In this document: positions 26,165-34,376 of the stretch, piece after piece
How positions within the stretch are numbered: position 1 is the first letter of the stretch
Layout of the letters: the number at the start of each line of letters is the position of its first letter
From: Prevotella sp.
GTDB taxonomy: Bacteria; Bacteroidota; Bacteroidia; Bacteroidales; Bacteroidaceae
DNA length: 50,468 bases
Assembly: GCA_016281055.1 (NCBI GenBank)
Contig: JAEEHW010000128.1
Location: forward strand, 1-50,468
Reading direction: 5' to 3'
The notes under the pieces: generated by a model
Told to the model about the DNA's origin: nothing
Databases searched by the model: none
The model's input: only the letters and a program-made list of their open reading frames with translations
Translations under genes and position numbers: made by a program

Positions 26165-26218
26165 TTACACATTTAAGGGGGAATAATTGTTTTCTATTAC
26201 ACATTTTAAGGGGGAATA
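26165..26218. repeat. Duplicated 21-22-base motif upstream of the broken ATPase promoter
   Basis: Two direct copies (26165-26185 and 26197-26218) that share TTACACATTT and AAGGGGGAATA and differ by one T, 32 bases apart. The position just beyond the -33 region suggests tandem regulator sites. Confidence 0.65.
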
Positions 26219-26276
26219 AAGATGTCGTCTGTGACCATCTGTGTCATCTGCGTGAAACAAAACGAAGACGAATGAA

Positions 26277-26331
26277 AAGAAAAAAATATCGAACACACAA
26301 ATATTTTCCGGCTTTATTTGTTTTGAGGTGG
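26277..26331. repeat. Long direct repeat, copy 2 (right edge of the island)
   Basis: Same orientation as 14792-14848; 42 bases identical, then GTTTTGAGGTGG shared after a small indel. It lacks the TAAATTTG promoter box found next to copy 1. Confidence 0.85.
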
Positions 26332-26335
26332 ATGG

Positions 26336-26509
26336 GGGAATGAGAAAGGGGAGTGAAAAAGAGAATGAGAAAGGAGTGAAAGGGGAGTGAAAGGGGAGTG
26401 ATAAGGGACATTTGTATTTGACTGTATCAGTTAAACGTAATGTCCTTATCACTCCCCTTCTACTCCCCTTCTACTCCTCTATCACTCCCCCTTCTATCCT
26501 CTCCTACTT
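26336..26509. repeat. Inverted pair of 11-bp tandem arrays around a small hairpin, after glnN
   Basis: Left arm (to 26412) repeats GGAGTGAAAGG units; right arm (from 26438) is its complement with ACTCCCCTTCT units. The inner arms, TGATAAGGGACATT and AATGTCCTTATCA, pair nearly perfectly. The 26-base core holds a further hairpin (TTGACTG / CAGTTAA). It ends 17 bases from the glnN stop codon, on its 3' side. Confidence 0.8.
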
Positions 26510-26525
26510 TAATCAAAAAGGGTAA

Positions 26526-28748
26526 TTATCTAATGAACAGCATTTCGCGGTACTTAGGCAGTGTCCATACCTCATCGTCAACCTTGGCTTCGAGCTTGTC
26601 GATGTGGTAGCGTATCTGATCCATCAGAGGCTCTACGCTGTCGTGGTAGGCGATGGCCTTCTCACGCTCAGACTCAATCTTGTTGGCTACCTTGCGGGCG
26701 TCGGTCAACTGCTGGCATCCGTCCTCGATGGTCTTCACACGCTGTGATATCTCAGAGATGAGGGCGAGGTTGCTGGCTGCCACTGTCTTGAACTCGTCGT
26801 CTGGCAGGATGGTCTTCAGGGCTGCCACGTTCTGTGCCAGTTTGGTCTGGTATGCCACTACCTGCGGTATGATGTGGTTGATTGACAGGTCGCCGAAGAT
26901 GCGGGCCTCAATCTGTATCTTCTTTGTGTATGTCTCCCACTTTATCTCGTTGCGGGCCTCAAGTTCTTTCTTGGTCATCACGCCGAGGCTCTCAAACATC
27001 TCGATTGACTCCTTGTCGAGGTAACGGTCGAAAATCTTCGGGCATGACTTCTCTACGTCAAGTCCGCGCTTTGTTGCCTCTTCTACCCACTCGTCGCTGT
27101 AGCCGTTGCCGTCGAAGCGGATAGCCTTGCAAGTCTTGATGTCCTCACGCAGCACGCTGATGATGGCATGATACTTTGCGGTGTGGCCTGTGCCTTCTGC
27201 ATATTCTGGACGCTTTGCAAACTCTGCGATGCGTGCATCAACGCGCTTCTTGAAGTCAACCAAAGCTTCTGCCACGGCACTGTTGAGTGCTATCATCGCA
27301 CTGGCGCAGTTAGCCTCTGAACCTACGGCGCGGAACTCGAAGCGGTTGCCGGTGAAGGCGAATGGTGAGGTACGGTTGCGGTCGGTGTTGTCGATGAGCA
27401 GTTCTGGGATTGAAGGAATGTCGAGTTTCATTCCTGACTTGCCGCTGATGGCGATGGTGTCGTCAGTGGTCTGCTCCAGGTGGTTGAGCACCTCTGAGAG
27501 CTGCTTGCCGAGGAATGAGCTGACGATTGCCGGTGGTGCCTCGTTGGCGCCAAGGCGGTGTGCGTTGGTGGCACTCATGATTGAAGCCTTCAAGAGACCG
27601 TTGTGCTTATATACACCCATCAGTGTCTCTACTACGAAGGTCACGAAGCGCAGGTTGCCAATCTCGTCCTTTGCAGGTGCGTGGAGCAGTATGCCGGTAT
27701 CGGTTGACAAAGACCAGTTATTGTGTTTTCCAGAACCGTTGACGCCGTCGAAAGGCTTCTCGTGGAGCAGGCAGCGGAAGCCGTGCTTACGAGCCACCTT
27801 CTTCATCAATGACATGATGAGCATGTTATGGTCAACGGCGAGGTTGGTCTCCTCGAAGATAGGAGCCAGCTCAAACTGGTTTGGTGCCACCTCGTTATGG
27901 CGTGTCTTGCATGGTATGCCGAGTTCGAGTGCCTGTATCTCAAGGTCTTTCATGAATGCTGCCACACGCTCTGGTATTGCACCGAAGTAGTGGTCGTCCA
28001 TCTGCTGGTCCTTTGCAGAAGAGTGGCCCATCAGTGTACGGCCTGTCAGCAGAAGGTCTGGACGTGCAGAGTACAGTCCTTCGTCAACGAGGAAGTACTC
28101 CTGCTCCCAACCGAGGTTTGAGACAACCTTCTTCACGTCAGGGTTGAAGTAGTGCACCACCTCAGTAGCTGCCTTGTTGACGGCGCTGAGTGCCTTCAGC
28201 AGTGGTGTCTTGTAGTCGAGTGCCTCACCTGTGTAAGAGATGAAGACGGTAGGAATCATCAGCGTGTCGCCGATTACGAATACAGGGCTTGTTGGGTCCC
28301 ATGCAGAATAGCCGCGTGCCTCGAAGGTAGAGCGGATGCCGCCTGATGGGAATGAAGAAGCGTCTGGCTCCTGCTGTACGAGGCTCTTGCCCTCGAACTC
28401 CTCTATCATGCCGCCTTTCCAGTCGTGCTCCACGAAGGCGTCGTGCTTCTCTGCTGTGGTGTCTGTCAATGGCTGGAACCAGTGTGTGCAGTGTGTAGCA
28501 CCCAGCTCCATGGCCCATTTCTTCATGCCCTCTGCCACCTTGTCGGCAGTGGCGCGGTCGAGCGGTGCGCCGTTTTCTATAACGTCAAGCATCTTGTCAT
28601 ATACCTTCTTTGGCAGGTACTTAAACATCTTCTGCTTGGTGAACACATACTTACCGAAAAACTCTGACGGACGTTCTGCTGGTGCCTGAACGTCGAGTGG
28701 CTGCTTCTTGAAAGCCTCGCCTACTACCTGAAATCTTAAGTTTGCCAT
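26526..28748 (-). CDS. glnN: Glutamine synthetase type III
   Basis: Makes glutamine from glutamate, ammonium and ATP in the cytoplasm. At 740 residues it is the long GSIII form typical of Bacteroidetes, not the 470-residue GSI. Seen: the GSIII N-terminal GKYVFTKQKMFKYLP, the metal/glutamate site GWEQEYFLVDEGLY, KTRHNEVAPNQFELAP, the ATP/ammonia region FDGVNGSGKHNNWSL, and the adenylate-binding RNRTSPFAFTGNRFEFR. The C-terminal helical extension is present. It lies 36 bases downstream of dapL and is likely read from the dapF promoter or from one in the short gap. An inverted repeat element follows the stop. Confidence 0.96.
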   Translation of the reverse strand: MANLRFQVVGEAFKKQPLDVQAPAERPSEFFGKYVFTKQKMFKYLPKKVYDKMLDVIENGAPLDRATADKVAEGMKKWAMELGATHCTHWFQPLTDTTAEKHDAFVEHDWKGGMIEEFEGKSLVQQEPDASSFPSGGIRSTFEARGYSAWDPTSPVFVIGDTLMIPTVFISYTGEALDYKTPLLKALSAVNKAATEVVHYFNPDVKKVVSNLGWEQEYFLVDEGLYSARPDLLLTGRTLMGHSSAKDQQMDDHYFGAIPERVAAFMKDLEIQALELGIPCKTRHNEVAPNQFELAPIFEETNLAVDHNMLIMSLMKKVARKHGFRCLLHEKPFDGVNGSGKHNNWSLSTDTGILLHAPAKDEIGNLRFVTFVVETLMGVYKHNGLLKASIMSATNAHRLGANEAPPAIVSSFLGKQLSEVLNHLEQTTDDTIAISGKSGMKLDIPSIPELLIDNTDRNRTSPFAFTGNRFEFRAVGSEANCASAMIALNSAVAEALVDFKKRVDARIAEFAKRPEYAEGTGHTAKYHAIISVLREDIKTCKAIRFDGNGYSDEWVEEATKRGLDVEKSCPKIFDRYLDKESIEMFESLGVMTKKELEARNEIKWETYTKKIQIEARIFGDLSINHIIPQVVAYQTKLAQNVAALKTILPDDEFKTVAASNLALISEISQRVKTIEDGCQQLTDARKVANKIESEREKAIAYHDSVEPLMDQIRYHIDKLEAKVDDEVWTLPKYREMLFIR

Positions 28749-28784
28749 AATGATTAATGTTTTTATTTATGTGTTTATGTCGTT

Positions 28785-30014
28785 TTATTTCCAATTCTTT
28801 ATTCTCTCCAGTGCTTCCTCAGTGCGCTCGCGGCTGCCGAAGGCGGTGAAGCGTACATATCCCTCGCCTGATGGTCCGAAGCCTACTCCCGGTGTGCATA
28901 CCACGCCGACACTGTAGAGCAGTTGCTCGAAGAACTGCCATGAGCCCTGGCCGTTTGGTGTCTTCATCCAGATATAAGGGGCATTCTCACCACCGTAACA
29001 CTCATAGCCCATGGAACGCAGTGTGTCGAGCATCAGTCGAGCGTTGCGCATGTAGTAGTCAATGGTCTCCTTCACCTGCTGCTTGCCTTCTGGACTGTAT
29101 ATAGCCTCGGCAGCACGCTGCGAGATGTAGCTGGTGCCATTAAACTTGGTGCACTGACGGCGCAGCCACAACTGGTTGAGTGGTATGCGCTCACCCTCAA
29201 ACGTAGCCACAGTGACTTCCTTCGGTACTATGGTGTAGCCGCATCGAACGCCTGTGAAACCTGCTGTCTTAGAGTAGGAACGGAACTCCACCGCACATTT
29301 TCTTGCACCGCGTATCTCGTAAATGCTGCGTGGTATGTCGTCGTCCTGTATGTATGCCTGATAGGCTGCATCATAAAGGATGAGGGCATCGTTCTTCAGT
29401 GCGTAGTTCACCCACTTGCGCAGTTCCTGCTTGGTAAGCACCGTACCCGTAGGGTTGTTGGGATAGCACAGGTAAATGACATCTACAGGGCGACCCTGCG
29501 GCAACTCTGGCGTAAAGTTGTTTTCAGCCGTACAGGGCATGTAGCGTACATTCGTCCATCGTCCGTCTTCGTATGAACCGCAGCGTCCTATCATCACGTT
29601 GGAGTCTATATATACGGGATATACAGGGTCTGTCACACCTATGAAGTTGTCCCAGTGCAGCAGTTCCTGAAAGTTGCCAGTGTCAGACTTGGCACCGTCG
29701 TTGACAAACACCTCATCGATGTCGAGATGTATGCCACGCGGCAGGAAGTCGTTTTTCAGTATTGCCTCACGCAAGAAGTCGTAGCCCTGCTCCGGACCGT
29801 AACCGCGGAATCCCTCTGCCGTTGCCATCTCGTCGGTGGCACGGTGCATGGCCTCCACCACTGCCGGACAGAGAGGCTGTGTCACATCACCTATGCCCAA
29901 GGATATCACGTCAACATTTGGATGTGTCACCTTGAATGCCTTCACCTTCTTTGCTATGTCTGCAAACAGGTAGTTCTTCTGTAGTTTTAGAAAATGTACG
30001 TTTACTAATGCCAT
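28785..30014 (-). CDS. dapL: LL-diaminopimelate aminotransferase
   Basis: Converts tetrahydrodipicolinate and glutamate directly to LL-diaminopimelate in lysine and peptidoglycan synthesis. It is a 409-residue fold-type I PLP enzyme. Seen: GIGDVTQPLCPAVV, EGFRGYGPEQGY, the NDGAKSD segment, the PNNPTGTVL motif, the PLP lysine in SYSKTAGFTGVR, and the C-terminal YVRFTAFGSRE. Length and motifs agree closely with DapL. It follows dapF, the next enzyme in the pathway, across a spacer made of 8-bp repeats. glnN follows; grouping with nitrogen genes fits its use of glutamate. Confidence 0.95.
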   Translation of the reverse strand: MALVNVHFLKLQKNYLFADIAKKVKAFKVTHPNVDVISLGIGDVTQPLCPAVVEAMHRATDEMATAEGFRGYGPEQGYDFLREAILKNDFLPRGIHLDIDEVFVNDGAKSDTGNFQELLHWDNFIGVTDPVYPVYIDSNVMIGRCGSYEDGRWTNVRYMPCTAENNFTPELPQGRPVDVIYLCYPNNPTGTVLTKQELRKWVNYALKNDALILYDAAYQAYIQDDDIPRSIYEIRGARKCAVEFRSYSKTAGFTGVRCGYTIVPKEVTVATFEGERIPLNQLWLRRQCTKFNGTSYISQRAAEAIYSPEGKQQVKETIDYYMRNARLMLDTLRSMGYECYGGENAPYIWMKTPNGQGSWQFFEQLLYSVGVVCTPGVGFGPSGEGYVRFTAFGSRERTEEALERIKNWK

Positions 30015-30024
30015 ATCTTATTTT

Positions 30025-30072
30025 TTCAATTCTTCAATTCTTCAACTCTTCAATCTTTCAATCCTTCAATCT
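30025..30072 (-). repeat. 8-bp tandem array (6 units) covering the dapF stop codon
   Basis: Six 8-base units on the plus strand, TTCAATTC, TTCAATTC, TTCAACTC, TTCAATCT, TTCAATCC, TTCAATCT. The dapF stop codon (30050-30052) lies inside, so the last residues of DapF (EIEGLKD) are encoded by the array. The same unit occurs in pyrG at 44077-44164. Confidence 0.85.
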
Positions 30073-30862
30073 CTCCGTCAAATACGAACTCTGCCGGACC
30101 CGTCATATATACGTGGTTGTCCGCCTCGCTCCATTCTATGCTGAGCGTGCCGCCGTCCATCACTATCTGCGACTTTCTTCCAGCCTTACCTGTCAGTGCT
30201 GCCGCCACTGCCGTGGCGCAGGCTCCGGTGCCGCAGGCCTGGGTGATGCCGCTGCCGCGTTCCCATACACGGGTGCGGATGCTGCCGTCGGCCTCCACAT
30301 GGGCAAACTCTATATTACAGCGCTGGGGAAAAGCCAGATGGCACTCCATCATCGGACCTGTCTCGCCCACCTGGTCCACATCGGCGGTGAAGATGACGTA
30401 GTGGGGATTGCCCATCGACACGAATGTACCCTGCAGGGGTGTGTCGCCGCCCGTAAACTGCTCTCCGTTGTCAAGCACCGGCTCAAGCATGTCAACCGTT
30501 ACACTGTCCACTATACCGCCGCTTACGTGCAACAGCAGCGTCTTTACTCCCGACAGCGTCTGCAGACGTATCTCTGTCTTGTCCGTCAGTCCACGCTCAT
30601 ACAGGTATTTGCCTATGCACCTTGATGCATTGCCGCACATCATAGCCTCCGAACCGTCGGCATTGAAGATGCGCATTGAGAAGTCGGCCTCTGCCACTGT
30701 TGCCTTGTCTATCAGCACCAGACCGTCAGAGCCGATGCCCTTGTGGCGGTCGCTCCACGCTATGGAGGCTGCAGAGAGGTCTTTTATCTTATTTTCCATG
30801 GCGTTGACATATATATAGTCATTGCCACATCCATGCATCTTGGTGAATTTTATCTTTGCCAT
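30050..30862 (-). CDS. dapF: Diaminopimelate epimerase
   Basis: Interconverts LL- and meso-diaminopimelate using two cysteines without a cofactor. The 270-residue protein shows both: Cys76 in AMMCGNASR and the partner in [12 protein letters not shown], plus [11 protein letters not shown] at the N-terminus and [10 protein letters not shown]. The fold is the usual pseudo-symmetric two-lobe epimerase. Its C-terminus (GEIEGLKD) is encoded by an 8-bp tandem array that continues past the stop into the dapL spacer; most relatives end a few residues earlier. The promoter is at 30913-30920. First gene of a dapF-dapL-glnN unit. Confidence 0.95.
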   Translation of the reverse strand: MAKIKFTKMHGCGNDYIYVNAMENKIKDLSAASIAWSDRHKGIGSDGLVLIDKATVAEADFSMRIFNADGSEAMMCGNASRCIGKYLYERGLTDKTEIRLQTLSGVKTLLLHVSGGIVDSVTVDMLEPVLDNGEQFTGGDTPLQGTFVSMGNPHYVIFTADVDQVGETGPMMECHLAFPQRCNIEFAHVEADGSIRTRVWERGSGITQACGTGACATAVAAALTGKAGRKSQIVMDGGTLSIEWSEADNHVYMTGPAEFVFDGEIEGLKD

Positions 30863-30912
30863 TATAGTTGCAAAACAAATGATTTTCTAACTTTATTATC
30901 CGAATTGCGATG

Positions 30913-30920
30913 CAAAGTTA
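30913..30920 (-). promoter_or_regulatory. Bacteroidetes -7 element (TAACTTTG) for dapF-dapL-glnN
   Basis: Minus-strand TAACTTTG with TTTTTGTT upstream; about 51 bases before the dapF ATG. Confidence 0.75.
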
Positions 30921-30963
30921 AACAAAAAGTCAGAAATACCAAAATATTTCTGACTTTTTGTTT
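30920..30963. other. Perfect inverted repeat across the dapF -33 region
   Basis: Nineteen-base arms, AAACAAAAAGTCAGAAATA (30920-30938) and its exact complement (30945-30963), with a 6-base loop. T/A-rich ends could work as a terminator in either direction, or as an operator, because the repeat starts at the last base of the -7 box. Confidence 0.65.
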
Positions 30964-31174
30964 TGCGATTTAAGAAAAATATATCATTTTGTAAATATTT
31001 TCTTCTCTCCAAACTCCAATTTGTTTTCATTCGATGCAATTTTCAAGCAATTTTCAAGCAAAATGTCAAAAACGTCATTTTGTTAGGAATATCACTCTTT
31101 TTCTGACATTTTGCTTTTCCTTCCCGTCAAATGCTTACGATAGTTGAGAAAAATGAAGAATAAAGAATGAAAAA
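30964..31174. other. AT-rich intergenic stretch with small repeats
   Basis: No gene seen. It holds a direct repeat CAATTTTCAAG (twice) and an inverted pair AGCAAAATGTCA / TGACATTTTGCT about 35 bases apart. Function unknown. Confidence 0.4.
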
Positions 31175-31287
31175 AGTGAATAGTGAATAATGAATAGTGA
31201 AAAGTGAATAATACAAGTTACGTTTAGACTTACCATCAAGTCTGTGTCATCAGCGTATTATTCACTTTTCACTATTCACTTTTCACT
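31175..31287. repeat. Inverted pair of 7-bp tandem arrays around a small hairpin
   Basis: Left arm 31175-31214 repeats AGTGAAT-type units; right arm 31255-31287 is the complement (ACTTTTC/ACTATTC units). The innermost 11 bases (GTGAATAATAC / GTATTATTCAC) pair perfectly. The 40-base core contains a perfect 6-bp hairpin (AGACTT / AAGTCT). It starts about 20 bases past the stop of the dockerin gene. Confidence 0.85.
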
Positions 31288-31308
31288 CTGAGCGAAGCGA
31301 AGCAAGTC

Positions 31309-32244
31309 TTACGGAAGGACTGCGCGGACGCTATGACCCAGGTTTCGACTGCAGTTGTTCATAGTCACACCGGTTGATCGGAAATAGAAGCGCTCCGCAG
31401 TGTACGTTGAATGAAGCGTGGCAGACAAATAGTGACCAGAGATACCTACATCATAGATAGTGCTGTTGCCGCGCCAGCCGGCAGCCGGTAGGAAAATATG
31501 GACATTGCCTGCAGGTGAATATCTTCCTGACGGAGTATATTCACCATTCTTATTTTTCCTCTTGCCCTTGTCGCTACTGTTAGCTTCATCCACCTTATAC
31601 ACTATGAAGCCTTTCACATTGGTGTTGTTGTAATTGTCTGTCCACTCCCAATAACAGCCTGTATACAATTCACGCTGTTCATCATAAGTAGGCATGCGCC
31701 ACGCACCTCCCAAATAGGCTCTTGCAGCATCATCGCTAGGATCAAGCTTCCGCTTTTTGTCAACTGTTCCATAACTCTCATTGTCGTTGTACTTGGTAAC
31801 GGTGTTTGAACCCTCGCCATATTTGTAGGTTTCCCAACTATAATCACTTTTCGGCTTTGTCTCGCCCCATGCGAAATGGTCACCGTAGTCCTGCGGATGC
31901 TCCGCACCTACGTTGCACGTTGCCCACTTGACTGACAGGCCGAGGTCAACATATTCATGGCCATTGGCAGGGTCGCCAGTATTGCCACTCAGAAACATGT
32001 TCACTATCTGGTTAGCATCCGACATTGTGATGGAACCGTCGCCGTTCACGTCGCCAGCCGTCATGTCAAAGTCATTCGGTTTGGTGGTTGCAAGGAAATA
32101 GTTCACCACAGCATTGGCATCGGACATGGTGATAGTGCCGTCACCGTTTACGTCGCCCGGCATGGCAGACGCATTAATGCTTACCGCAGCCATTATTACA
32201 AGGAAGAGGCCGAAGATTGTACTCAGTTTGTTTTCTGTTTTCAT
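31309..32244 (-). CDS. Secreted dockerin-type protein with a FISUMP/DUF1566-like domain
   Basis: A 311-residue exported protein. A signal peptide (about residues 1-28, ending NASA) is followed by two type I dockerin-like calcium repeats, GDVNGDGTITMSDANAVVNY and GDVNGDGSITMSDANQIVNM (about 30-85). The rest (about 95-311) starts EYVDLGLSVKWATCNVGA and has AWGETKPKSDYSW and WRMPTYDEQRELY, the pattern of FISUMP/DUF1566-like domains in Bacteroidales surface proteins. It may attach to a cohesin-like partner or simply use the repeats as a calcium-stabilised spacer. It stands alone among nitrogen genes. Promoter at 32616-32623, leader of about 370 bases. Confidence 0.8.
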   Translation of the reverse strand: MKTENKLSTIFGLFLVIMAAVSINASAMPGDVNGDGTITMSDANAVVNYFLATTKPNDFDMTAGDVNGDGSITMSDANQIVNMFLSGNTGDPANGHEYVDLGLSVKWATCNVGAEHPQDYGDHFAWGETKPKSDYSWETYKYGEGSNTVTKYNDNESYGTVDKKRKLDPSDDAARAYLGGAWRMPTYDEQRELYTGCYWEWTDNYNNTNVKGFIVYKVDEANSSDKGKRKNKNGEYTPSGRYSPAGNVHIFLPAAGWRGNSTIYDVGISGHYLSATLHSTYTAERFYFRSTGVTMNNCSRNLGHSVRAVLP

Positions 32245-32453
32245 TTCGTTTTATATTGTTTATTGTTTGTATATTCTATGTTCTGCAGAAAAGATTCATG
32301 AGTAATTACATGGGCATTATATGTTGCAAGCTGCCTTGCAGGAATACGTTGAATTGTTTTACCATCAGAAGAAACGATAATATCCTCGCCTCGAATGGCT
32401 TTCTCTTTCAACATTCGCTTACCTGCCAATTCTATTCCTATTCTTATCTTCTC
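32241..32453 (-). CDS. Possible small protein or remnant in the leader of the dockerin gene
   Basis: An open frame whose TGA overlaps the dockerin start codon (ATGA). It reads FSEKIRIGIELAGKRM, then LKEKAIRGEDIIVSSDGKT, IQRIPARQLATYNAHV. Short Bacteroidales proteins with an 'E.IR.GIE.A..R...E....G..IV.S.DGK....' pattern exist, so this looks like a real family rather than noise, but no ATG is found before MLKEKA; a TTG at 32429 is possible. The overlap suggests translational coupling if it is expressed. Confidence 0.35.
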   Translation of the reverse strand, partial: EKIRIGIELAGKRMLKEKAIRGEDIIVSSDGKTIQRIPARQLATYNAHVITHESFLQNIEYTNNKQYKTK

Positions 32454-32564
32454 CGAAAACTCTTTATTTGATATATTCTGAAATTTTTATAATAGTGCGT
32501 GTCAATCGAAGATTGGCGCACGTCTCTGATTTACGAGTGCAATGCTATCGCACGATAGGAAAAG

Positions 32565-32588
32565 CGAGTGTCTGCTTTAGCAGGCTCG
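32565..32588 (-). promoter_or_regulatory. Leader hairpin shared in form with the glnB operon leader
   Basis: On the minus strand CGAGCCTGCT and AGCAGACACTCG form a bulged stem about 27 bases after the -7 box. The plus-strand leader at 40896-40921 has the same layout (GCGAGCCTGT / ACAGACTTTCGC) with compensating changes in both arms. Confidence 0.5.
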
Positions 32589-32615
32589 TGGTCGACTAAA
32601 GCGATTTCCTGAGTG

Positions 32616-32623
32616 CAAAGTTA
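32616..32623 (-). promoter_or_regulatory. Bacteroidetes -7 element (TAACTTTG) for the dockerin gene
   Basis: Minus-strand TAACTTTGCACTC; transcription would start near 32609 and give a long leader. The GCACT just after the box is shared with the gltB and glnB promoters. Confidence 0.7.
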
Positions 32624-32666
32624 CAAAATCTTTTCTGAAACAACAAAGAAAAAATAAAATAACACC

Positions 32667-32732
32667 GTAATAGCTATGACATTACACTGTAAAAGCTATC
32701 ATATTACACCGTAATAGCTATCATATTACAAC
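32667..32732. repeat. 22-bp palindromic repeat array (3 units)
   Basis: Three 22-base units (32667, 32689, 32711), consensus GTAATAGCTATCATATTAC plus a 3-base spacer; each unit is itself an imperfect palindrome. It lies downstream of gltD and upstream of the dockerin promoter. Related to 10180-10267 and 49180-49206. Confidence 0.85.
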
Positions 32733-32847
32733 AGAAAGGCACAAATAAATCCGCAGACTCATGACGTGCCTGCGGATTTATTAATGCCATGGCATTAAAA
32801 GTGAGAATTATGGAAAAAAGACTTTTAGTGGGTTCTAAAAAATACCT

Positions 32848-34209
32848 TTATTTAGAACTGAGGTATTGGCTGACCTTCTGCGCTGTCTGACGGCCGCTTG
32901 CCATGGCACGCACCACGAGGCTTGCACCGTTGGCGGCATCACCGCAGATAAACACGTTCTCCGGATATTCCGGATGGTCAGGCTTGAGGAATCCCATGGC
33001 GAGGAGCACGAGTTCGGCCTTGATGACCTCTGGCTCACCCTTCTCCACCATGATAGGACGGCCGCCTTCTGGGTTTGGCTTCCAGTCTATCTCCTGCACC
33101 CTGACACCCGTGAGGTGACCGTTCTCACCGAGGAACTCCAGGGAATTGATGTTCCAGCGGCGTGTGCAGCCCTCTTCGTGCGACGAGGTGGTCTTGAGCG
33201 TGCGCGGCCAGTTTGGCCATGGGTTCTGCGGGTCTTCAGGACCTTCCACTGGGCGTGGCATTATCTCTATCTGTGTGACGCTCTTGCATCCCTGACGGTG
33301 AGCGGTGCCTATGCAGTCGCTGCCTGTGTCGCCGCCACCGATGACGAGCACGTCCTTGCCCTTGGCGGTGATGCGCTCCTCGCTGCTGAACTCCATGCCG
33401 GCGAGCACGCGGTTCTGCTGTGAGAGGAGTTCGAGGGCGAAGTGTACGCCCTTCAGGTCGCGGCCCGGTATTCTGAGGTCACGGGCTGTCGGTGTGCCGG
33501 TGGCAATCACTACAGCGTCAAACTGTTGTGTAAGCTGCTGTAATACAGCAGCAGACTCAACGGCTGCGCCATACTTAAACTCTATGCCCTCCTGCTCCAG
33601 CAGGCTGATGCGGCGGTCGATGACGGCCTTGTTGAGCTTGAAGTTAGGTATGCCATAGCGGAGCAGACCGCCGGCAGCCTCGTTTTTCTCAAACACCGTC
33701 ACGGTGCATCCAGCAAGGTTCAGTTCGTTGGCGGCAGCGAGGCCTGCAGGGCCTGCGCCTATCACAGCCACCTTCTTGCCGTTGCGCTTGATGTCGGTGT
33801 GCGGCTTGATGTAGCTCTCGCGGAAAGCCGCCTCGATGATGGCGCACTCGTCCTCGCGGTTGGTGGTTGGCTCATGGTTGTAGCGGTTGAGCACGCATGC
33901 CTTCTCGCAGAGAGCCGGACAGATGCGTCCTGTGAACTCAGGGAAGGGGTTTGTTGACGTGAGCAGGCGGTAAGCCAGTTCCCAGTCGCCTTTCGACAGT
34001 GCGTCGTTCCATTCAGGAGCCTTGTTGCCCAGCGGACAAGCCCAGTGACAGAAAGGTACGCCACAGTCCATGCAGCGTGAAGCCTGCAGTTTGCGTTCGC
34101 GGGTGCTGAGCGTCTGCTCCACCTCGCCGAAGTCATGTATGCGGTCGTTAATCGGACGATATCCCGCCTCCTGGCGGTGTATGGTTAAAAATGCTTTCGG
34201 GTTTCCCAT
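32848..34209 (-). CDS. gltD: Glutamate synthase small subunit (NADPH dehydrogenase)
   Basis: Feeds electrons from NAD(P)H through FAD and Fe-S clusters to the large subunit for glutamate formation. The 453-residue protein has the N-terminal cysteine cluster CMDCGVPFCHWACPLGNKAP with CPALCEKAC, an FAD-binding GxGxxG VIGAGPAGLAAANEL, the NADPH-binding VIGGGDTGSDCIG, and the C-terminal FAD motif NVFICGDAANG. Length is normal. It lies downstream of gltB on the same strand, with a 167-base spacer filled by an inverted repeat element, so it is probably in one operon from the promoter at 39023. Confidence 0.96.
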   Translation of the reverse strand: MGNPKAFLTIHRQEAGYRPINDRIHDFGEVEQTLSTRERKLQASRCMDCGVPFCHWACPLGNKAPEWNDALSKGDWELAYRLLTSTNPFPEFTGRICPALCEKACVLNRYNHEPTTNREDECAIIEAAFRESYIKPHTDIKRNGKKVAVIGAGPAGLAAANELNLAGCTVTVFEKNEAAGGLLRYGIPNFKLNKAVIDRRISLLEQEGIEFKYGAAVESAAVLQQLTQQFDAVVIATGTPTARDLRIPGRDLKGVHFALELLSQQNRVLAGMEFSSEERITAKGKDVLVIGGGDTGSDCIGTAHRQGCKSVTQIEIMPRPVEGPEDPQNPWPNWPRTLKTTSSHEEGCTRRWNINSLEFLGENGHLTGVRVQEIDWKPNPEGGRPIMVEKGEPEVIKAELVLLAMGFLKPDHPEYPENVFICGDAANGASLVVRAMASGRQTAQKVSQYLSSK

Positions 34210-34228
34210 TGTTGTTTTTCTATTAAAG

Positions 34229-34376
34229 ATGAAAGTTGAGAAATGAAAATTGAAAATTGTGATTACTGTTTTTTAATTGAAAGTTGGAAGATGAAAATTG
34301 AGAATTATGATCAGGGATTTACTGATTGTAAATAGTAATCATAATTTTCAGTTTTCAATTTTCAATTTGTCAATTC
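34229..34376. repeat. Inverted pair of 7-bp tandem arrays between gltB and gltD
   Basis: Left part repeats TGAAAAT-type units, right part (34337-34376) their complement. The inner arms AGAATTATGAT and ATCATAATTTT pair. The core has a perfect 6-bp hairpin (ATTTAC / GTAAAT). The element ends one base before the gltB stop codon and fills the whole spacer. Confidence 0.8.
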
